This document shows positions 1 through 9,517 of a DNA stretch of 64,000 bases, one piece after another (the stretch's first letter is position 1; each line of letters starts with the position of its first letter). The notes under the pieces were generated by a model, which worked only from the letters and a program-made list of their open reading frames with translations, had not been told where the DNA came from and did not search any database. Origin of the DNA: JAWKWH01 sp963669415. GTDB taxonomy: Bacteria; Pseudomonadota; Alphaproteobacteria; Rhizobiales; Rhizobiaceae. The stretch covers positions 1,240,001 to 1,304,000 of the forward strand of contig CAXXPS010000003.1 in assembly GCA_963669415.2 (NCBI GenBank), read 5' to 3'. Position numbers and translations under genes: made by a program.

Positions 1-135
1 TTTTCCGTGCCCTACAACATCTTCGTGGCAGTGGGCGCCTGGCGCTCGGCCGACAAATATGAGGGTGACCGCCGTTTGGCCGATGCGGCAAAGCTGGTGA
101 CCGTGGTGGGAATGCTGCTGCTCAGTTTCACCTGA
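1..135 (+). CDS. C-terminal end of an unrecognised membrane protein (partial)
   Basis: Frame 1 is open from the first base to a TGA at 133-135 and gives 44 residues starting FSVPYNIFVAVGAWRSADKY. An aromatic segment and a final hydrophobic stretch (VTVVGMLLLSF) suggest the end of a small multi-pass inner-membrane protein. The 5' part lies outside the window, so the family cannot be named. The following gene is convergent, on the opposite strand. Confidence 0.55.
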   Translation, partial: FSVPYNIFVAVGAWRSADKYEGDRRLADAAKLVTVVGMLLLSFT

Positions 136-170
136 TCGACTGAGTGCCGCACGTTCAACCGTTCATAATT

Positions 171-1028
171 CTAACCGCATCCGGCACGATCGCTGCTTTG
201 AACATCGGCGACAAACTTCAGTAGATCATCCATTGTCGGCGCGACCGAGTTCAACACAGGCGACAGTGCGCCAAGTATCGCCGCATGCGACACGCCGTCA
301 TAGAATTTGGCGGTCGTATCGTTCCCGGCCGATTCCAGTTTTGCCGACAGGATTTCGGTGTCGACGGGTTCGACAACCGCATCGCTCGATCCGTGGAGCA
401 GAAGAGCCGGAGGCTTTCGACCAGAGGCAAAGTTGACCGGCTGGCTTTCGCTCAGTGTTGCCTGCGGGAATATTCTCGAGAGCCTGGGATATGGCAGCGG
501 CAGAAAATCATAAGGTCCGGCAAGACCTATCAAGCCAGCCACGTCATCGCAGTTGTCGAGACCAACCTGCTCCAGATAACGAGGATCCAACGCCAGCAAC
601 GCTGCGATGTGCGCTCCCGCAGAGTGGCCCATTACAAATACCGGCCGGGATGAGCCAAAGCGCTTGTGAACCGCGGCGAAAGCCCGGGCGGCATCTTGCA
701 CGAATGCCGGGAAAACAACCTCGGGGTAGACCCGGTAGTCTGCAATCGCGGCAATGATCCCCATACCGGCCAGGGCGTTGCCTACAAACCGAAAATCGGC
801 GCGTTTTCCGTTCTCCCAGGATCCGCCATAGAAGAACAGGATGATTGGAGTGTCGGCTGCTCTGTTTGCCGGGAGGTACAGGTCGTACTTGTTGCGGTCG
901 TGGCTTCCGTAGCTGATGTTTCGCTTCTGGTCTGTGGAACCGAGGTTTGAGGCTATGTTGAGCGGCGTCGCAGCTGTGCATGCGGATGCGACCATCAAAA
1001 CCAATACCAGACCAATGAAACGTAACAT
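171..1028 (-). CDS. Exported alpha/beta hydrolase (carboxylesterase, BD-FAE-like), probable lipoprotein
   Basis: The 285-residue protein has an N-terminal hydrophobic signal ending VASAC, a plausible though non-ideal lipobox that would make Cys17 the lipidated residue. The mature part is an alpha/beta-hydrolase: oxyanion-hole segment FYGGSW (66-71), nucleophile elbow GHSAG with Ser136, likely acid Asp216 in GSSDAVV, and His248 in VSHAA. This is the arrangement of small carboxylesterases and feruloyl-esterase-like proteins. It probably cleaves an ester outside the cytoplasm; the substrate is unknown. It starts at an ATG (1026-1028) and diverges from the VOC gene at 1215, so the two may share a control region with the catabolic locus that follows. 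Confidence 0.85.
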   Translation of the reverse strand: MLRFIGLVLVLMVASACTAATPLNIASNLGSTDQKRNISYGSHDRNKYDLYLPANRAADTPIILFFYGGSWENGKRADFRFVGNALAGMGIIAAIADYRVYPEVVFPAFVQDAARAFAAVHKRFGSSRPVFVMGHSAGAHIAALLALDPRYLEQVGLDNCDDVAGLIGLAGPYDFLPLPYPRLSRIFPQATLSESQPVNFASGRKPPALLLHGSSDAVVEPVDTEILSAKLESAGNDTTAKFYDGVSHAAILGALSPVLNSVAPTMDDLLKFVADVQSSDRAGCG

Positions 1029-1214
1029 CCGCGTTCAACGCCAATTGAGACCCTGGTCCTGATACGCACGCAGACCCGGCTTGGTTCATTTGCCGGTTAC
1101 ATCGTGGCAAACATCATTCACGCAATACGGTATTTGAGGCTAAGATGGATTCAATTCAGCTTCCGGGTGTGCCCGGCGGTTGGGGCAGCCTGGAATGCAA
1201 CCGGATTTGACCAC

Positions 1215-1604
1215 ATGCCTATTGGAAAACTCGATCACGTCAACATCAAAACATCGAACCTCAGTGAGATGGTGAAGTGGTACCGCGAAGTGCTCGATAT
1301 GTCGGAGGGATTTCGCCCACCGTTTCCATTTCCCGGCGCCTGGCTCTATGCGGGCAATGACGCAGTGGTTCATCTGGTCGGCGTCGACGAAAACCCGCAG
1401 TCCATCGACCCTAAGATCGAGCATTTTGCACTCACCGCGAGTGGCCTGGCGGACTTTGTAAAGAAGCTTGGCGAACTAGGTATCGAATATGATCCGGTGC
1501 GCGTGCCCGGAACAGACATTTTGCAAATCAATATTCACGATCCCGATGGCAATCACATTCATATCGACTTCTTTGCGGACGAAGGTGCGGCGGAGGCGTC
1601 ATAG
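1215..1604 (+). CDS. VOC (glyoxalase/dioxygenase-fold) protein
   Basis: The 129-residue protein begins MPIGKLDHVNIKTSNLSEMV, the classic first beta strand and metal-ligand His of the vicinal-oxygen-chelate fold, and continues with WYREVLDM. The second half ends INIHDPDGNHIHIDFF, giving the usual C-terminal ligands. The open frame extends upstream to 1104, but that part has no family similarity, so the ATG at 1215 is preferred. VOC proteins include lyases, epimerases and extradiol dioxygenases. A sugar or aromatic intermediate is possible given the dehydrogenases around it, but the reaction cannot be specified. A second VOC protein lies at 16032. Confidence 0.85.
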   Translation: MPIGKLDHVNIKTSNLSEMVKWYREVLDMSEGFRPPFPFPGAWLYAGNDAVVHLVGVDENPQSIDPKIEHFALTASGLADFVKKLGELGIEYDPVRVPGTDILQINIHDPDGNHIHIDFFADEGAAEAS

Positions 1605-1696
1605 ATACTGCCCGATTGACCATCGTAACCACGGTTGCTGAACGGCTTAGGTGCCGTCTTCGGCCGGGCCTGGAGCACAGGGCGCTGCAATGCGCC

Positions 1697-2689
1697 CTAC
1701 CCGCTCAAATCAACGGTGCGTCCACTTTGCGCCGATGATACGATCGCCGACAGAACCTCCGTTGCATGTTCGATCTGTGAAGGCGAGACCGGATATGGCA
1801 AATCGGAGACTATGTCGCCGGCAAACGCTTCCAGCGCTGACTTGATGGTTGCGAGTCCGGGATATTCGAATCCCGGAAATGTCTTTTCACGTTCGCCATC
1901 GGTGATGGACGAGATGACCATCTTGTCGAGATTTTGAATTTCCACAAATCCGCCGGTGCAAAAGACGCTGATGCGCCACAGCATGCTGGTTGCAGCAATT
2001 GTGGTCAGGTGCCCTGTTTGGCCATTGTCGAAATTGAACCGAACCAGTGTCGAGTCATTGATATCGATCGATGAGGCAACCGACCGGCTTTGCGCCTGAA
2101 CGTCGCGGACGCTGCCGAACAAGCTGACGAAGATGTCGACGGCGTGAATTCCAAGCGATGTCATGCCGCCCGCCGGACTTTCCTTCTGGCTGTCCCGCCA
2201 ACTGTCGGCGTTTTGCATCAGGTCTGCGTTGAAATGGCCATCGATGTGAATTGGCTCTCCCAATTCCTTGCTTTCCAGCAGCGCCTTCATGGCGAGGTAG
2301 TTGGGTGAGAAGCGGCGATTGTGCCCGATGGCTACCTTCAGGCCCGCTTCCGCAAATGCCCGAAGCGCCGTGCGCCCCTGTCCAGCGTCAAGGGTCCAGG
2401 GCTTTTCGCAATAGACATGCTTTCCCGCCTCAGCCGCCGCCATCAACTGGTCGAAGTGTTGGGTGTGGGGCGTTGCAATGACCAGCGCGTCGATATCGGG
2501 ATCGGCCAACGCGTCCGAAATATCGCTCGACAACCGCATGTTCCGCTCGGCGCAGAACTCCTCCACCTTGGCCGGTGTCCGTGTGACGGCCGCAACGAAG
2601 ATTATCTTTGTACTGCCAGTGGCCGCATTGACCAATAACTGTCCCCAACGCCCCAAACCGACAATAGCAGCATTGACTGGCTTGCTCAT
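1697..2689 (-). CDS. Gfo/Idh/MocA family NAD(P)-dependent oxidoreductase
   Basis: The protein of about 330 residues has an N-terminal Rossmann fold (AAIVGLGRWGQLL) and the family signature EKPWTLD, whose lysine is the usual catalytic residue (EKP motif). The C-terminal half is the alpha/beta substrate-binding domain. Enzymes of this family oxidise or epimerise sugars, inositols and amino-sugars with NAD(P). AGGAGG lies 9 bases before the ATG at 2687-2689; a TTG three bases upstream is also possible. It is the first of three paralogues in the first 16 kb (also 6167 and 15024) and is followed on the same strand by the esterase at 2776-3725. It probably acts in the same catabolic locus. Confidence 0.88.
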   Translation of the reverse strand: MSKPVNAAIVGLGRWGQLLVNAATGSTKIIFVAAVTRTPAKVEEFCAERNMRLSSDISDALADPDIDALVIATPHTQHFDQLMAAAEAGKHVYCEKPWTLDAGQGRTALRAFAEAGLKVAIGHNRRFSPNYLAMKALLESKELGEPIHIDGHFNADLMQNADSWRDSQKESPAGGMTSLGIHAVDIFVSLFGSVRDVQAQSRSVASSIDINDSTLVRFNFDNGQTGHLTTIAATSMLWRISVFCTGGFVEIQNLDKMVISSITDGEREKTFPGFEYPGLATIKSALEAFAGDIVSDLPYPVSPSQIEHATEVLSAIVSSAQSGRTVDLSG

Positions 2690-2775
2690 CAACCAAATCC
2701 TCCTGAGGCGGGGTTACTTATGATTCGCGCTGACAGACCACGAATGGCCCGCCATTCGACGTTGCACAAGCCGAC

Positions 2776-3725
2776 TCATGCTGTAAAGCGGGTGAATATT
2801 GCGGCGCTCTCGCGCAAACACTGATCTGTCGCGTCGCAAGCGATTAGCATATCGAAGGCGTGAACCGTGCCGGCATAATTGTGGAGCTCGACAGGAACAC
2901 CGTCGGCCATGAGGCGGGCGGCATATTCAATGGCCTCGTCGCGCAGTGGGTCATGTTCGCAGGTGACTATATATGCCGCCGGAAGGCCGGATAGATCGGC
3001 CGCACGTGCCGGCGCCGCATAGGCGGAAACATCATCGCGGTCGCGTCCCAGATAATGATCCCACATGTCGCGGCAGTTTTTGGAGTTCCAGATAAAGCAA
3101 TCATCGCCTTCGATCATCGAGGCCGAGGCACCTCTGTCGTCAAGGCCGGGATAAAACAGCATTTGCAGCGCGATATCGGGTCCCGCGCGATCCCGCGCCA
3201 TCAAGGCGACAGCCGCAGATAGAGCGCCACCGGCGCTGCCGCCGCCGATGGCAATGCGACCCGGATCGATATTCAGCTTTGATGCGTTCTCGGACGTCCA
3301 CTCAAGTGCCCGGTAACAATCTTCGCTGCAGCCGGATAGGGATGCTCGGGCGCCAGCCGGTATTCGACCCCGATAGACACCGCGCCAGCGTCGCGGGTCA
3401 TGGCAAGGCACCGCAGATGCTCGCTTTCCAAATCCCCCATGAAGAAACCACCGCCATGGAAGTTCACGAAGGCTGCCCCGGAAGCGGACCCGGCTGGCGG
3501 TGTGTATATCCTGAGCCTGAGGTCCGGCGCGCCGGGTGGTCCGGATACGGTAATTTCGTCCTCATGGACCGATGGGTCGGATGGCCGCTGTGCACCGGCG
3601 GCAATCAATCCCTCGACATATTGGCGAACGCCGTTTCGTGTCGCCTCGACATCAGACGTATCAAACACGGGAATGGATGCTGCCGCCTGCTCTATTTCGG
3701 CCAGATAACGTCTCTTTGTGGTCAC
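2776..3725 (-). pseudogene. Alpha/beta hydrolase-3 (HSL-type esterase), split by a one-base frameshift
   Basis: Two overlapping frames together make one hormone-sensitive-lipase-type esterase. The first carries FHGGGFFMGD (oxyanion HGGG) and VEYRLAPEHPYPAAA. The second continues ALEWTSENASKLNIDPGRIA, then GGSAGG (nucleophile Ser), CEHDPLRDE (acid Asp) and GTVHAFD (His). Insertion of one G near 3324 (turning gcgaag into gcggaag) restores PAAAEDCYRALEW and a protein of about 316 residues, the normal family length. The start is taken as the GTG at 3723-3725, preceded by GGGAGG. All catalytic parts are intact, so a sequencing error is as likely as real inactivation. It diverges from the RidA gene. 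Confidence 0.8.
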
Positions 3726-3951
3726 ATCACACCTCCCATTCGGTTTGCTCACTGTTCGAGCCTCCGCTTACTGGCTCCTTGAGCGCAGACTGCGTCATGG
3801 TCTGCAGACAACAGGCTCACCGGGTACAATGGACCATATTTGCCGCAAAGATTCACATTGCTTCTTGATGGCGTCTGCGAACATTATCGGAAATTGGTGG
3901 CGGAAATCCTTTCGCCGGACAAAATGCAAACGGACTGAAGGGAGGCGGGCA

Positions 3952-4336
3952 ATGACCCTCAAGCGACATGGTTCGGGATCAACGGGTGCGGGCGGCAAGC
4001 CGCTGCCCTTTGCGCGTGCGGTGGAAGCGGATGGTTGGCTGTATGTCTCCGGCCAGGTCGCGATGGAAGACGGCGAGGTCATTGACGGCGGCATTATCCC
4101 GCAATCGCACAAGGCCATCCGCAACATGATCGACATTGTCGAAGAGGCGGGATACGGCGTCGAACACATTGTACGCATTGGTGTCTGGCTCGACGATCCG
4201 CGCGATTTCTGGTCGTTCAACAAGATATTTGTCCGAGTATTTCGGCGAGCACCCGCCAGCGCGGGCCTGTGTGCAGGCCTCGATGGTTGTCGATTGCAAG
4301 ATTGAAATCGATTGTATCGCCTATCGCGACAGCTGA
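3952..4336 (+). pseudogene. RidA/YjgF-family protein, frameshifted near 4231
   Basis: The ATG at 3952 is preceded by GGGAGGCGG. The first frame reads as a RidA-like protein (ARAVEADGWLYVSGQVAMED, IVRIGVWLDDPRDFWSFNKI), then loses similarity. The family ending EYFGEHPPARACVQASMVV with the conserved Arg continues in another frame to the TGA at 4334-4336. Removing one base from the TTTG around 4228-4231 joins them into about 127 residues, the usual RidA length. RidA proteins hydrolyse reactive enamines and imines made by PLP enzymes and amine oxidases, or deaminate amides. The gene diverges from the broken esterase and converges on the flavin monooxygenase. Whether the shift is real or a sequencing error cannot be told here. 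Confidence 0.8.
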
Positions 4337-4354
4337 TCATGGTTGGCGTTACCG

Positions 4355-6139
4355 TCACGAGACCGCGTCGGCCGGGTAAACCGGCGTGGGGATGCCTTCC
4401 ATACGAGCCTTGATCTGCAGCGCCACCACCAGCGAATAGTGGCGCGACAGGGCCAGATTGCCGCCGTGGAACCACAGCGCCTCCTGCCGGGTCGGCTTCC
4501 ACATGTTGCGTAATTCTCCCTCCCACGGACCCGGATCGCCGGCTATGCCGGAACCATAGCCCCAGAACTTGCCGACCTTCTCAGCAACTTCGGGCGAAAT
4601 CAGGTGGGCTACCATCTCATCCATGGAGCCGTAGCCCGTTGCGTGGACAATGACGTCAACGTCGATCTGCTCGCCGTCGGCCATGATGATCCCGTGTTCA
4701 TCAAACCGGTCGATCTCCACACCGCTCTTCACAGTGATCTCCCCGTCGATGATGAGATCGCTGGCTCCGACATCGATGTAGTATCCGGATGCCGTGCGCA
4801 GGGCTTTCATCAGCAGTCCGGAATTGTCTACGCCCATGTCCCACAGAAAACCGGATGCGCTAAGTTTCTGGTAAAAATCCGCATCCTCCGCGACCATTTC
4901 AGCATAGAGTGGCGCCTGGAATTGCGGCAGGAGACGGAATGGCTCGGACGCGAACAACAGGTCCGCTTTGTCTACGGATATGCCACGCGCAACGGCTTCT
5001 TCGGAGTAGCGAGAAGCGAAACCGAGTTTCATCAGCGTGTCTGATCTGACAACAATGGATGGCGACCGCTGGATCATCGTCACCTGCGCATCATTCTCCC
5101 AAAGGTCGACACAAATGTCGTGCGCTGAACTGCCCGAACCGATAACCGCACAGCGCTTACCGGCGTAGGAAGCGCCATCCTTGTACTGGCTCGTGTGAAA
5201 CACCTCTCCGCTGAATTGGTCCGCACCATCAAAGTCGATGATTTTTGCAAAGCCATAGGCGCCGGTGGCAAATACCAACTGGTCGGGATGAAGCGTGACC
5301 GGCTCTCCGTCGCGGACGACCGACACTGTCCATTTTTTGGATTTGTCATCAAAACTCGCGCTGACACATTCGGTCGATGTCCAGTAGTTGAGCTCCATGA
5401 TGCTGACATAAGATTCCAGCCAGTCGCCCATCTTGTCCTTCGAGGCAAAGATCGGCCAGTCATCGGGGAATGGCAGATAGGGCAAGTGATCATACCAAAC
5501 CGGGTCATGCAGAACGAGTGACCGGTAGCGGTTTCGCCATGAATCGCCGGCACGGTCGTTCTTCTCGATGATGATAGCGGACACTCCGAGCCGGCGTAAC
5601 CGTGCAGCCAGCATGATGCCGCCCTGGCCGCCGCCGATGATGACGCAATAGGGTTGCTTCGAGTAGCCGAGTTCCTGCTCTTCCCGGCGCCGTTCCTCCA
5701 ACCAGGTGACACGGTTCCTGGTCGCGCCGTGCGTCACGCCTTGAATGCGGTTGGGACCCTTCTTTTCTTCGTGGCCCTTCAACTCTTCCATCGTCGTCAG
5801 TAGCGTCCAGCACCGGCCGTCTACCAGGCGCAGCACTCCCCGGCCGCGGCCAAATGCGGTCTCAAGCTCAAACCAGGCTTCAGTGACATCGTCCTCGACA
5901 GTGGGGTCGCCGGACAGGGAAAGCGCGACCGGCAGCGCTTGTGCCAGGCATTGATCCAGCATCGCCGAGATCTGCTGTTTTCCCTCAAGCGTGATGATGT
6001 TCCAGGTGAAAGCAATCAGGTCGCGCCAGTAAGATTCTTCACCAAACAGCTGAGTGATCTCAGATCCGTCGCCACCATTCAGCGCAGACGAGAATTCAGC
6101 CAGCCAGTGTTCAACTTGCTCGGCAGGAGACATGGTCAA
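4355..6139 (-). CDS. FAD-dependent monooxygenase (FMO/YUCCA-like) with an N-terminal NTF2-like domain
   Basis: The 594-residue protein has two parts. Residues 1-125 resemble an NTF2/SnoaL-type domain (HWLAEFSSALNGGDGSEITQ). From about 160 on it is a class-B flavin monooxygenase: FAD motif IIGGGQGG (167-174), the FxGxxxH-type signature FSGEVFH (309-315), and the NADPH motif IGSGSSAHD (333-341). The family oxygenates N, S or carbonyl groups with NADPH and O2. It is the last gene of the leftward operon, 27 bases after the Gfo/Idh/MocA gene, so it probably attacks the compound brought in by the ABC transporter. The fused N-terminal domain is a recurrent but little-studied architecture. Two close ATG codons (6139, 6133) could serve as start. 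Confidence 0.85.
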   Translation of the reverse strand: MTMSPAEQVEHWLAEFSSALNGGDGSEITQLFGEESYWRDLIAFTWNIITLEGKQQISAMLDQCLAQALPVALSLSGDPTVEDDVTEAWFELETAFGRGRGVLRLVDGRCWTLLTTMEELKGHEEKKGPNRIQGVTHGATRNRVTWLEERRREEQELGYSKQPYCVIIGGGQGGIMLAARLRRLGVSAIIIEKNDRAGDSWRNRYRSLVLHDPVWYDHLPYLPFPDDWPIFASKDKMGDWLESYVSIMELNYWTSTECVSASFDDKSKKWTVSVVRDGEPVTLHPDQLVFATGAYGFAKIIDFDGADQFSGEVFHTSQYKDGASYAGKRCAVIGSGSSAHDICVDLWENDAQVTMIQRSPSIVVRSDTLMKLGFASRYSEEAVARGISVDKADLLFASEPFRLLPQFQAPLYAEMVAEDADFYQKLSASGFLWDMGVDNSGLLMKALRTASGYYIDVGASDLIIDGEITVKSGVEIDRFDEHGIIMADGEQIDVDVIVHATGYGSMDEMVAHLISPEVAEKVGKFWGYGSGIAGDPGPWEGELRNMWKPTRQEALWFHGGNLALSRHYSLVVALQIKARMEGIPTPVYPADAVS

Positions 6140-6166
6140 GACGACACCAGGGTGCAGCGCAATCCG

Positions 6167-7255
6167 TCAATCCAGATGAATTGCCTGTTCCTTTTGGATG
6201 CTTTCTTCGGCCGCCAACACAATGCGAAGACTGTTGACGGCGGCGTCCATCGACTCCGTTAAATCCATGTCCTCATTAATGGCCTTGAGGAAAAACGCCT
6301 GCTCCCGATCGCAGAGTTCCTGATGGTCAGGTTCATCTGCCATCGACATGATCTCGTCGGGTTTGGTGAACTCCTTTGTCTTCGGATCGACTGCCGCATG
6401 ATGCAAGCGAATAGCATCGGTCTTGGTGTGTTTGTCGATATCGGCGGAGTCGGAAAGATCGTGCTCGTCTTCGCGGGCATGCTGATCCGGCGCGATGGTC
6501 ACTGCACCCTTCGGACCGACCACATCTTTGACGAAAAAGGCCTCTTCCGACATCATCGGGCCCCAGCCGGCCTCGTACCATCCAACAGATCCGTCATCGA
6601 AGACCACGTGCAGATGGCCATAATTCTGCTTGGCCGCCTCGTCCCAGAGGCTTGCCCCGATACCATGCACGCGAACCGGCTTGGCGCCGGTCAGCTGGCA
6701 CATGACATCGACGTAGTGAACACCGCAATCGACGATGGGGATCAACGAGTCGATCAGGTTTTTGTGCCAGGCCCAGGCAGGGCCGCTGCTCTGCTGGTTG
6801 AGGTTCAGTCGCATCGCGAGCGGTTTTCCAAGCGTCCTGCCGACCTCGATGAACTTCATCCAGGAAGGATGGACCCTCAAAATGTATCCGAGCACGAGCT
6901 TGCGGTTTTTTGCGCGTGCGGCTGCAACCACTTTGCGGGCGTCTTCATCGGTGGTGGCAATGGGTTTTTCCATGAAGACATGGCATCCGGCATCAAACGC
7001 CTTCAGCGCGTATTCGGCGTGGGTGTTGGGCCAGGTGTTGATCGATACCGCATCCGGCTTGGCTACGCTGAGTGCCTCTTCATAGCTCTCAAATCGCGGA
7101 CAACCGCTCAAATGATCGGGAAGATCGGTCCGGCTCTTCATCGACCGGCTCATCAGACCAACAATCTCGAACCCATCCAGCTTGTTATAGGCGTTGGCGT
7201 GCGACATTCCCATATTGCCCAATCCGACAACCAGTACTTTTACATTGCTTGTCAT
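6167..7255 (-). CDS. Gfo/Idh/MocA family oxidoreductase
   Basis: This 362-residue enzyme has the N-terminal dinucleotide motif VVGLGNMGMSHANAY and the EKP catalytic signature in VFMEKPIATTDEDARKV. The C-terminal domain contains DCGVHYVDVMCQLTG, the usual substrate-binding helix with a conserved His. It is the second of three family members in this locus. It sits between the substrate-binding protein gene (gap 120 bases) and the flavin monooxygenase (gap 27), in one leftward operon. It probably oxidises a polyol or sugar-like intermediate; no specific substrate can be assigned. The start is the ATG at 7253-7255. Confidence 0.88.
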   Translation of the reverse strand: MTSNVKVLVVGLGNMGMSHANAYNKLDGFEIVGLMSRSMKSRTDLPDHLSGCPRFESYEEALSVAKPDAVSINTWPNTHAEYALKAFDAGCHVFMEKPIATTDEDARKVVAAARAKNRKLVLGYILRVHPSWMKFIEVGRTLGKPLAMRLNLNQQSSGPAWAWHKNLIDSLIPIVDCGVHYVDVMCQLTGAKPVRVHGIGASLWDEAAKQNYGHLHVVFDDGSVGWYEAGWGPMMSEEAFFVKDVVGPKGAVTIAPDQHAREDEHDLSDSADIDKHTKTDAIRLHHAAVDPKTKEFTKPDEIMSMADEPDHQELCDREQAFFLKAINEDMDLTESMDAAVNSLRIVLAAEESIQKEQAIHLD

Positions 7256-7375
7256 TGTGGCTCTCCGTCCCGGTGAAGTCTCCTGCCCTGATCGGGCCGC
7301 ATCCGATTGCGATGCGAATTTCCTGTGATTGGCGTGTGCCGGGCAGCGTACTGCCCGGACACTTATAATGCGTCT

Positions 7376-8552
7376 TTAGCGAACTGCATTCGCAAAGAAA
7401 CGGTCGTGGATGGCAGCGATATCGACGGCTGCCATCTCGTCGGACAGGCTGTAGCCGTCCGCATCGGCCTTCACCTTGGCCATGTCGAAATCGTTCGCAG
7501 GGCCGATGAATTCATTGGTAATTGCCTTGGAGATGTCGACCGGTTTGGTGATCTGACCAATTTCCGAGATCGTCTTGAAGAACAGCTCCCACTTGCTCAG
7601 ATCGTGGAAGCCCCAGCCTTCACGCTTGGACATGTCGCCACGGAAAACATTTGCGAGCTGCATCATGGATTCTGTGCCCAGTTCCGGACCCAAGTTTTCC
7701 TTGACGATCGGGAATTGCTTGAAGACGATTTCGGTTGCCGCGCGCGGGTTTTGATGACCGAATTCCAATCCCATGGCCCAGCCTCGCAGATAGGCTTCAA
7801 GGAACTTGTGGCGCTCTGCATCTTCGATGTCCGAACGTCTGACAACGAAAACATTTGCCGGGAAATTGGAGTGATCAACGCCGAGCCAATATTCAAGTTC
7901 CAGGCCCTTGCCTTCCCAGTCGGCACGCAGGCCTTCCCAGGCAAGTGCAGCATCGCCTTGTCCCGACGCCAACAGGGTGCCCCATTGCGGCCACCCACCT
8001 TCCACATAGTTGATGGATTTCGGATCGACGCCGGCAGCTGCGAACATCGGATCGGTAATTGCCGACCAGGCAGCACTTCCCAGAAGCACCGTCTTGCCTT
8101 CCAGTTCTTTCAGATCCTTGACGCCTTCGCCCGGACGGAATGCGAAATCAAACACATCGACAGCGCCCATATTGAAGACAGAAACCAGGTCCATGTCGTT
8201 TTCAAGCGCAAATGAGAAACACGCCGGGTGACGGGAAACCCATATCGGCCTGGCCGACAGCGACGAATTTCACAGTCGCAGTACCGTCGGACGGTCCTGG
8301 CTCCATTGTGGTGTCCAGATCGCCGAAATACCCCAATTCCTTGCCTACCCAGTAGGGATAGTCGTCGAGCACTTCCAGCGTGCCGCGCGGCGAAATCCAG
8401 GTGAAGGTATCGGCAGCATGTGCGGCCTGCGGAAACAGGCTGGCGCCGCCCAATGTCGAAACAGCTACAGCTCCAGAGCCGGTCACCTGCAGGAACTTTC
8501 TGCGATTGACGCGACCCAATCCGCTTAGTTTGGGTGTAAGGTCCTTGGACAT
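7376..8552 (-). pseudogene. NMT1/THI5-like ABC transporter substrate-binding protein, one-base frameshift near 8215
   Basis: The first frame opens with a Tat-type signal (NRRKFLQVTG, cleavage after AAHA) and reads DYPYWVGKELGYFGDLDTTM, then stops at 8202. The next frame continues MDLVSVFNMGAVDVFDFAF and runs to 7376. Deleting one T of the TTT at about 8215 gives GVFSFALENDMDLVSVF and a protein of about 391 residues, normal for NMT1-like periplasmic binding proteins of the SsuA/TauA/ThiY type. It should feed the permease and ATPase encoded just upstream in the operon. The shift would abolish import if real, yet the rest is well conserved, so an assembly error is plausible. Confidence 0.8.
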
Positions 8553-8638
8553 ATTACCTCCTTTGCTCCGGCTTCCAGTTGTTGGTTTTCATCAGCCGAA
8601 TTTGTTGTGCTGGTCGAAGTCAGACTTTGCTTTGCGTA

Positions 8639-9493
8639 TTAAGACTCCCAGCTTGCCCACTTCTTCCCGACCAGGAAGAAGAATACGTAGATCAGGATTC
8701 CCAGAATGGATAATACCAGAATGACCGCGAAGAATTGCGGCATTTTCAATGTCGCGGAGAATGTGGTCAGCCTGTTTCCAAGTCCAAATCCGCCGCCAAC
8801 CATTTCGGCGCCGACCGCAGTCAACAGACCGAAAATGGCGCCGATCATCAAGCCGACAATAATCATCGGCAGCGCCATGGGTACGCGAATTTTCAGGAAT
8901 ATCTGAAAGGTTGAAGCGCCGAAGGACCGCGCAAGTGCGATCTTTGCAAGATCCACCCGCCTGAACCCGGTTGCGGCGTTGATCATCACCATCGGGCCGG
9001 ATGCCAGTGCTACAGCGATGATGCGCGGTTCGTATCCGAAGCCGAAACGCAGGATCAGTAGCGGAACAAGCGCCAACATTGGCGTCGTCACGAGCATCAA
9101 TATGTACGGCGCAACGATCTTCTCAGCGAACGGGAATTGCGTGATGATCGCTGCAAGCAGAAGACCGATCGAAGCGCCGATGGCATAGCCGGAAAACAAC
9201 TCGACCAGGGTGTGAACCAGATGCGGTCCGATGAATTGGAAATCGGTGAAAAGCGCTGTGACGATCGCACTGGGCGGCGGCATGATATATTGCGGGACCT
9301 CATAGTAGCGGACGGCAAACTCTGCTCCGCCAATAATGAACACCGCAACCGCGACAATAGCCAGCACCTCACGAAATGTCTTGATACCGGGCCCCGATGC
9401 GAATGCCGACAAGTTTGTCAGACCGACTGACTGGTCGCCGCCTTTGCTCTTCCCGAACTCCGGAATTTTATCGCCGAGCGCCTTGTCCACCAT
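8639..9493 (-). CDS. ABC transporter permease (SsuC/TauC type)
   Basis: The 284-residue integral membrane protein has about six hydrophobic helices. It carries the EAA-type coupling loop in ALARSFGASTFQIFLKIRVP, which contacts the ATPase. The layout matches binding-protein-dependent permeases for sulfonates, pyrimidine or thiamine precursors and similar small molecules. It lies between the ATPase gene (gap 24) and the binding protein (gap 86) in the leftward operon, giving a complete importer. The N-terminal 40 residues are cytoplasmic and hydrophilic, longer than in SsuC. Confidence 0.92.
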   Translation of the reverse strand: MVDKALGDKIPEFGKSKGGDQSVGLTNLSAFASGPGIKTFREVLAIVAVAVFIIGGAEFAVRYYEVPQYIMPPPSAIVTALFTDFQFIGPHLVHTLVELFSGYAIGASIGLLLAAIITQFPFAEKIVAPYILMLVTTPMLALVPLLILRFGFGYEPRIIAVALASGPMVMINAATGFRRVDLAKIALARSFGASTFQIFLKIRVPMALPMIIVGLMIGAIFGLLTAVGAEMVGGGFGLGNRLTTFSATLKMPQFFAVILVLSILGILIYVFFFLVGKKWASWES

Positions 9494-9517
9494 CTATTCG
9501 ATTTCCTCCAAAAAGGC

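Noticed and set aside
544..1110. 188-codon open frame overlapping the exported esterase gene
   Set aside because: Shadow frame, no start signal, composition dominated by Arg, Pro, His and Cys.
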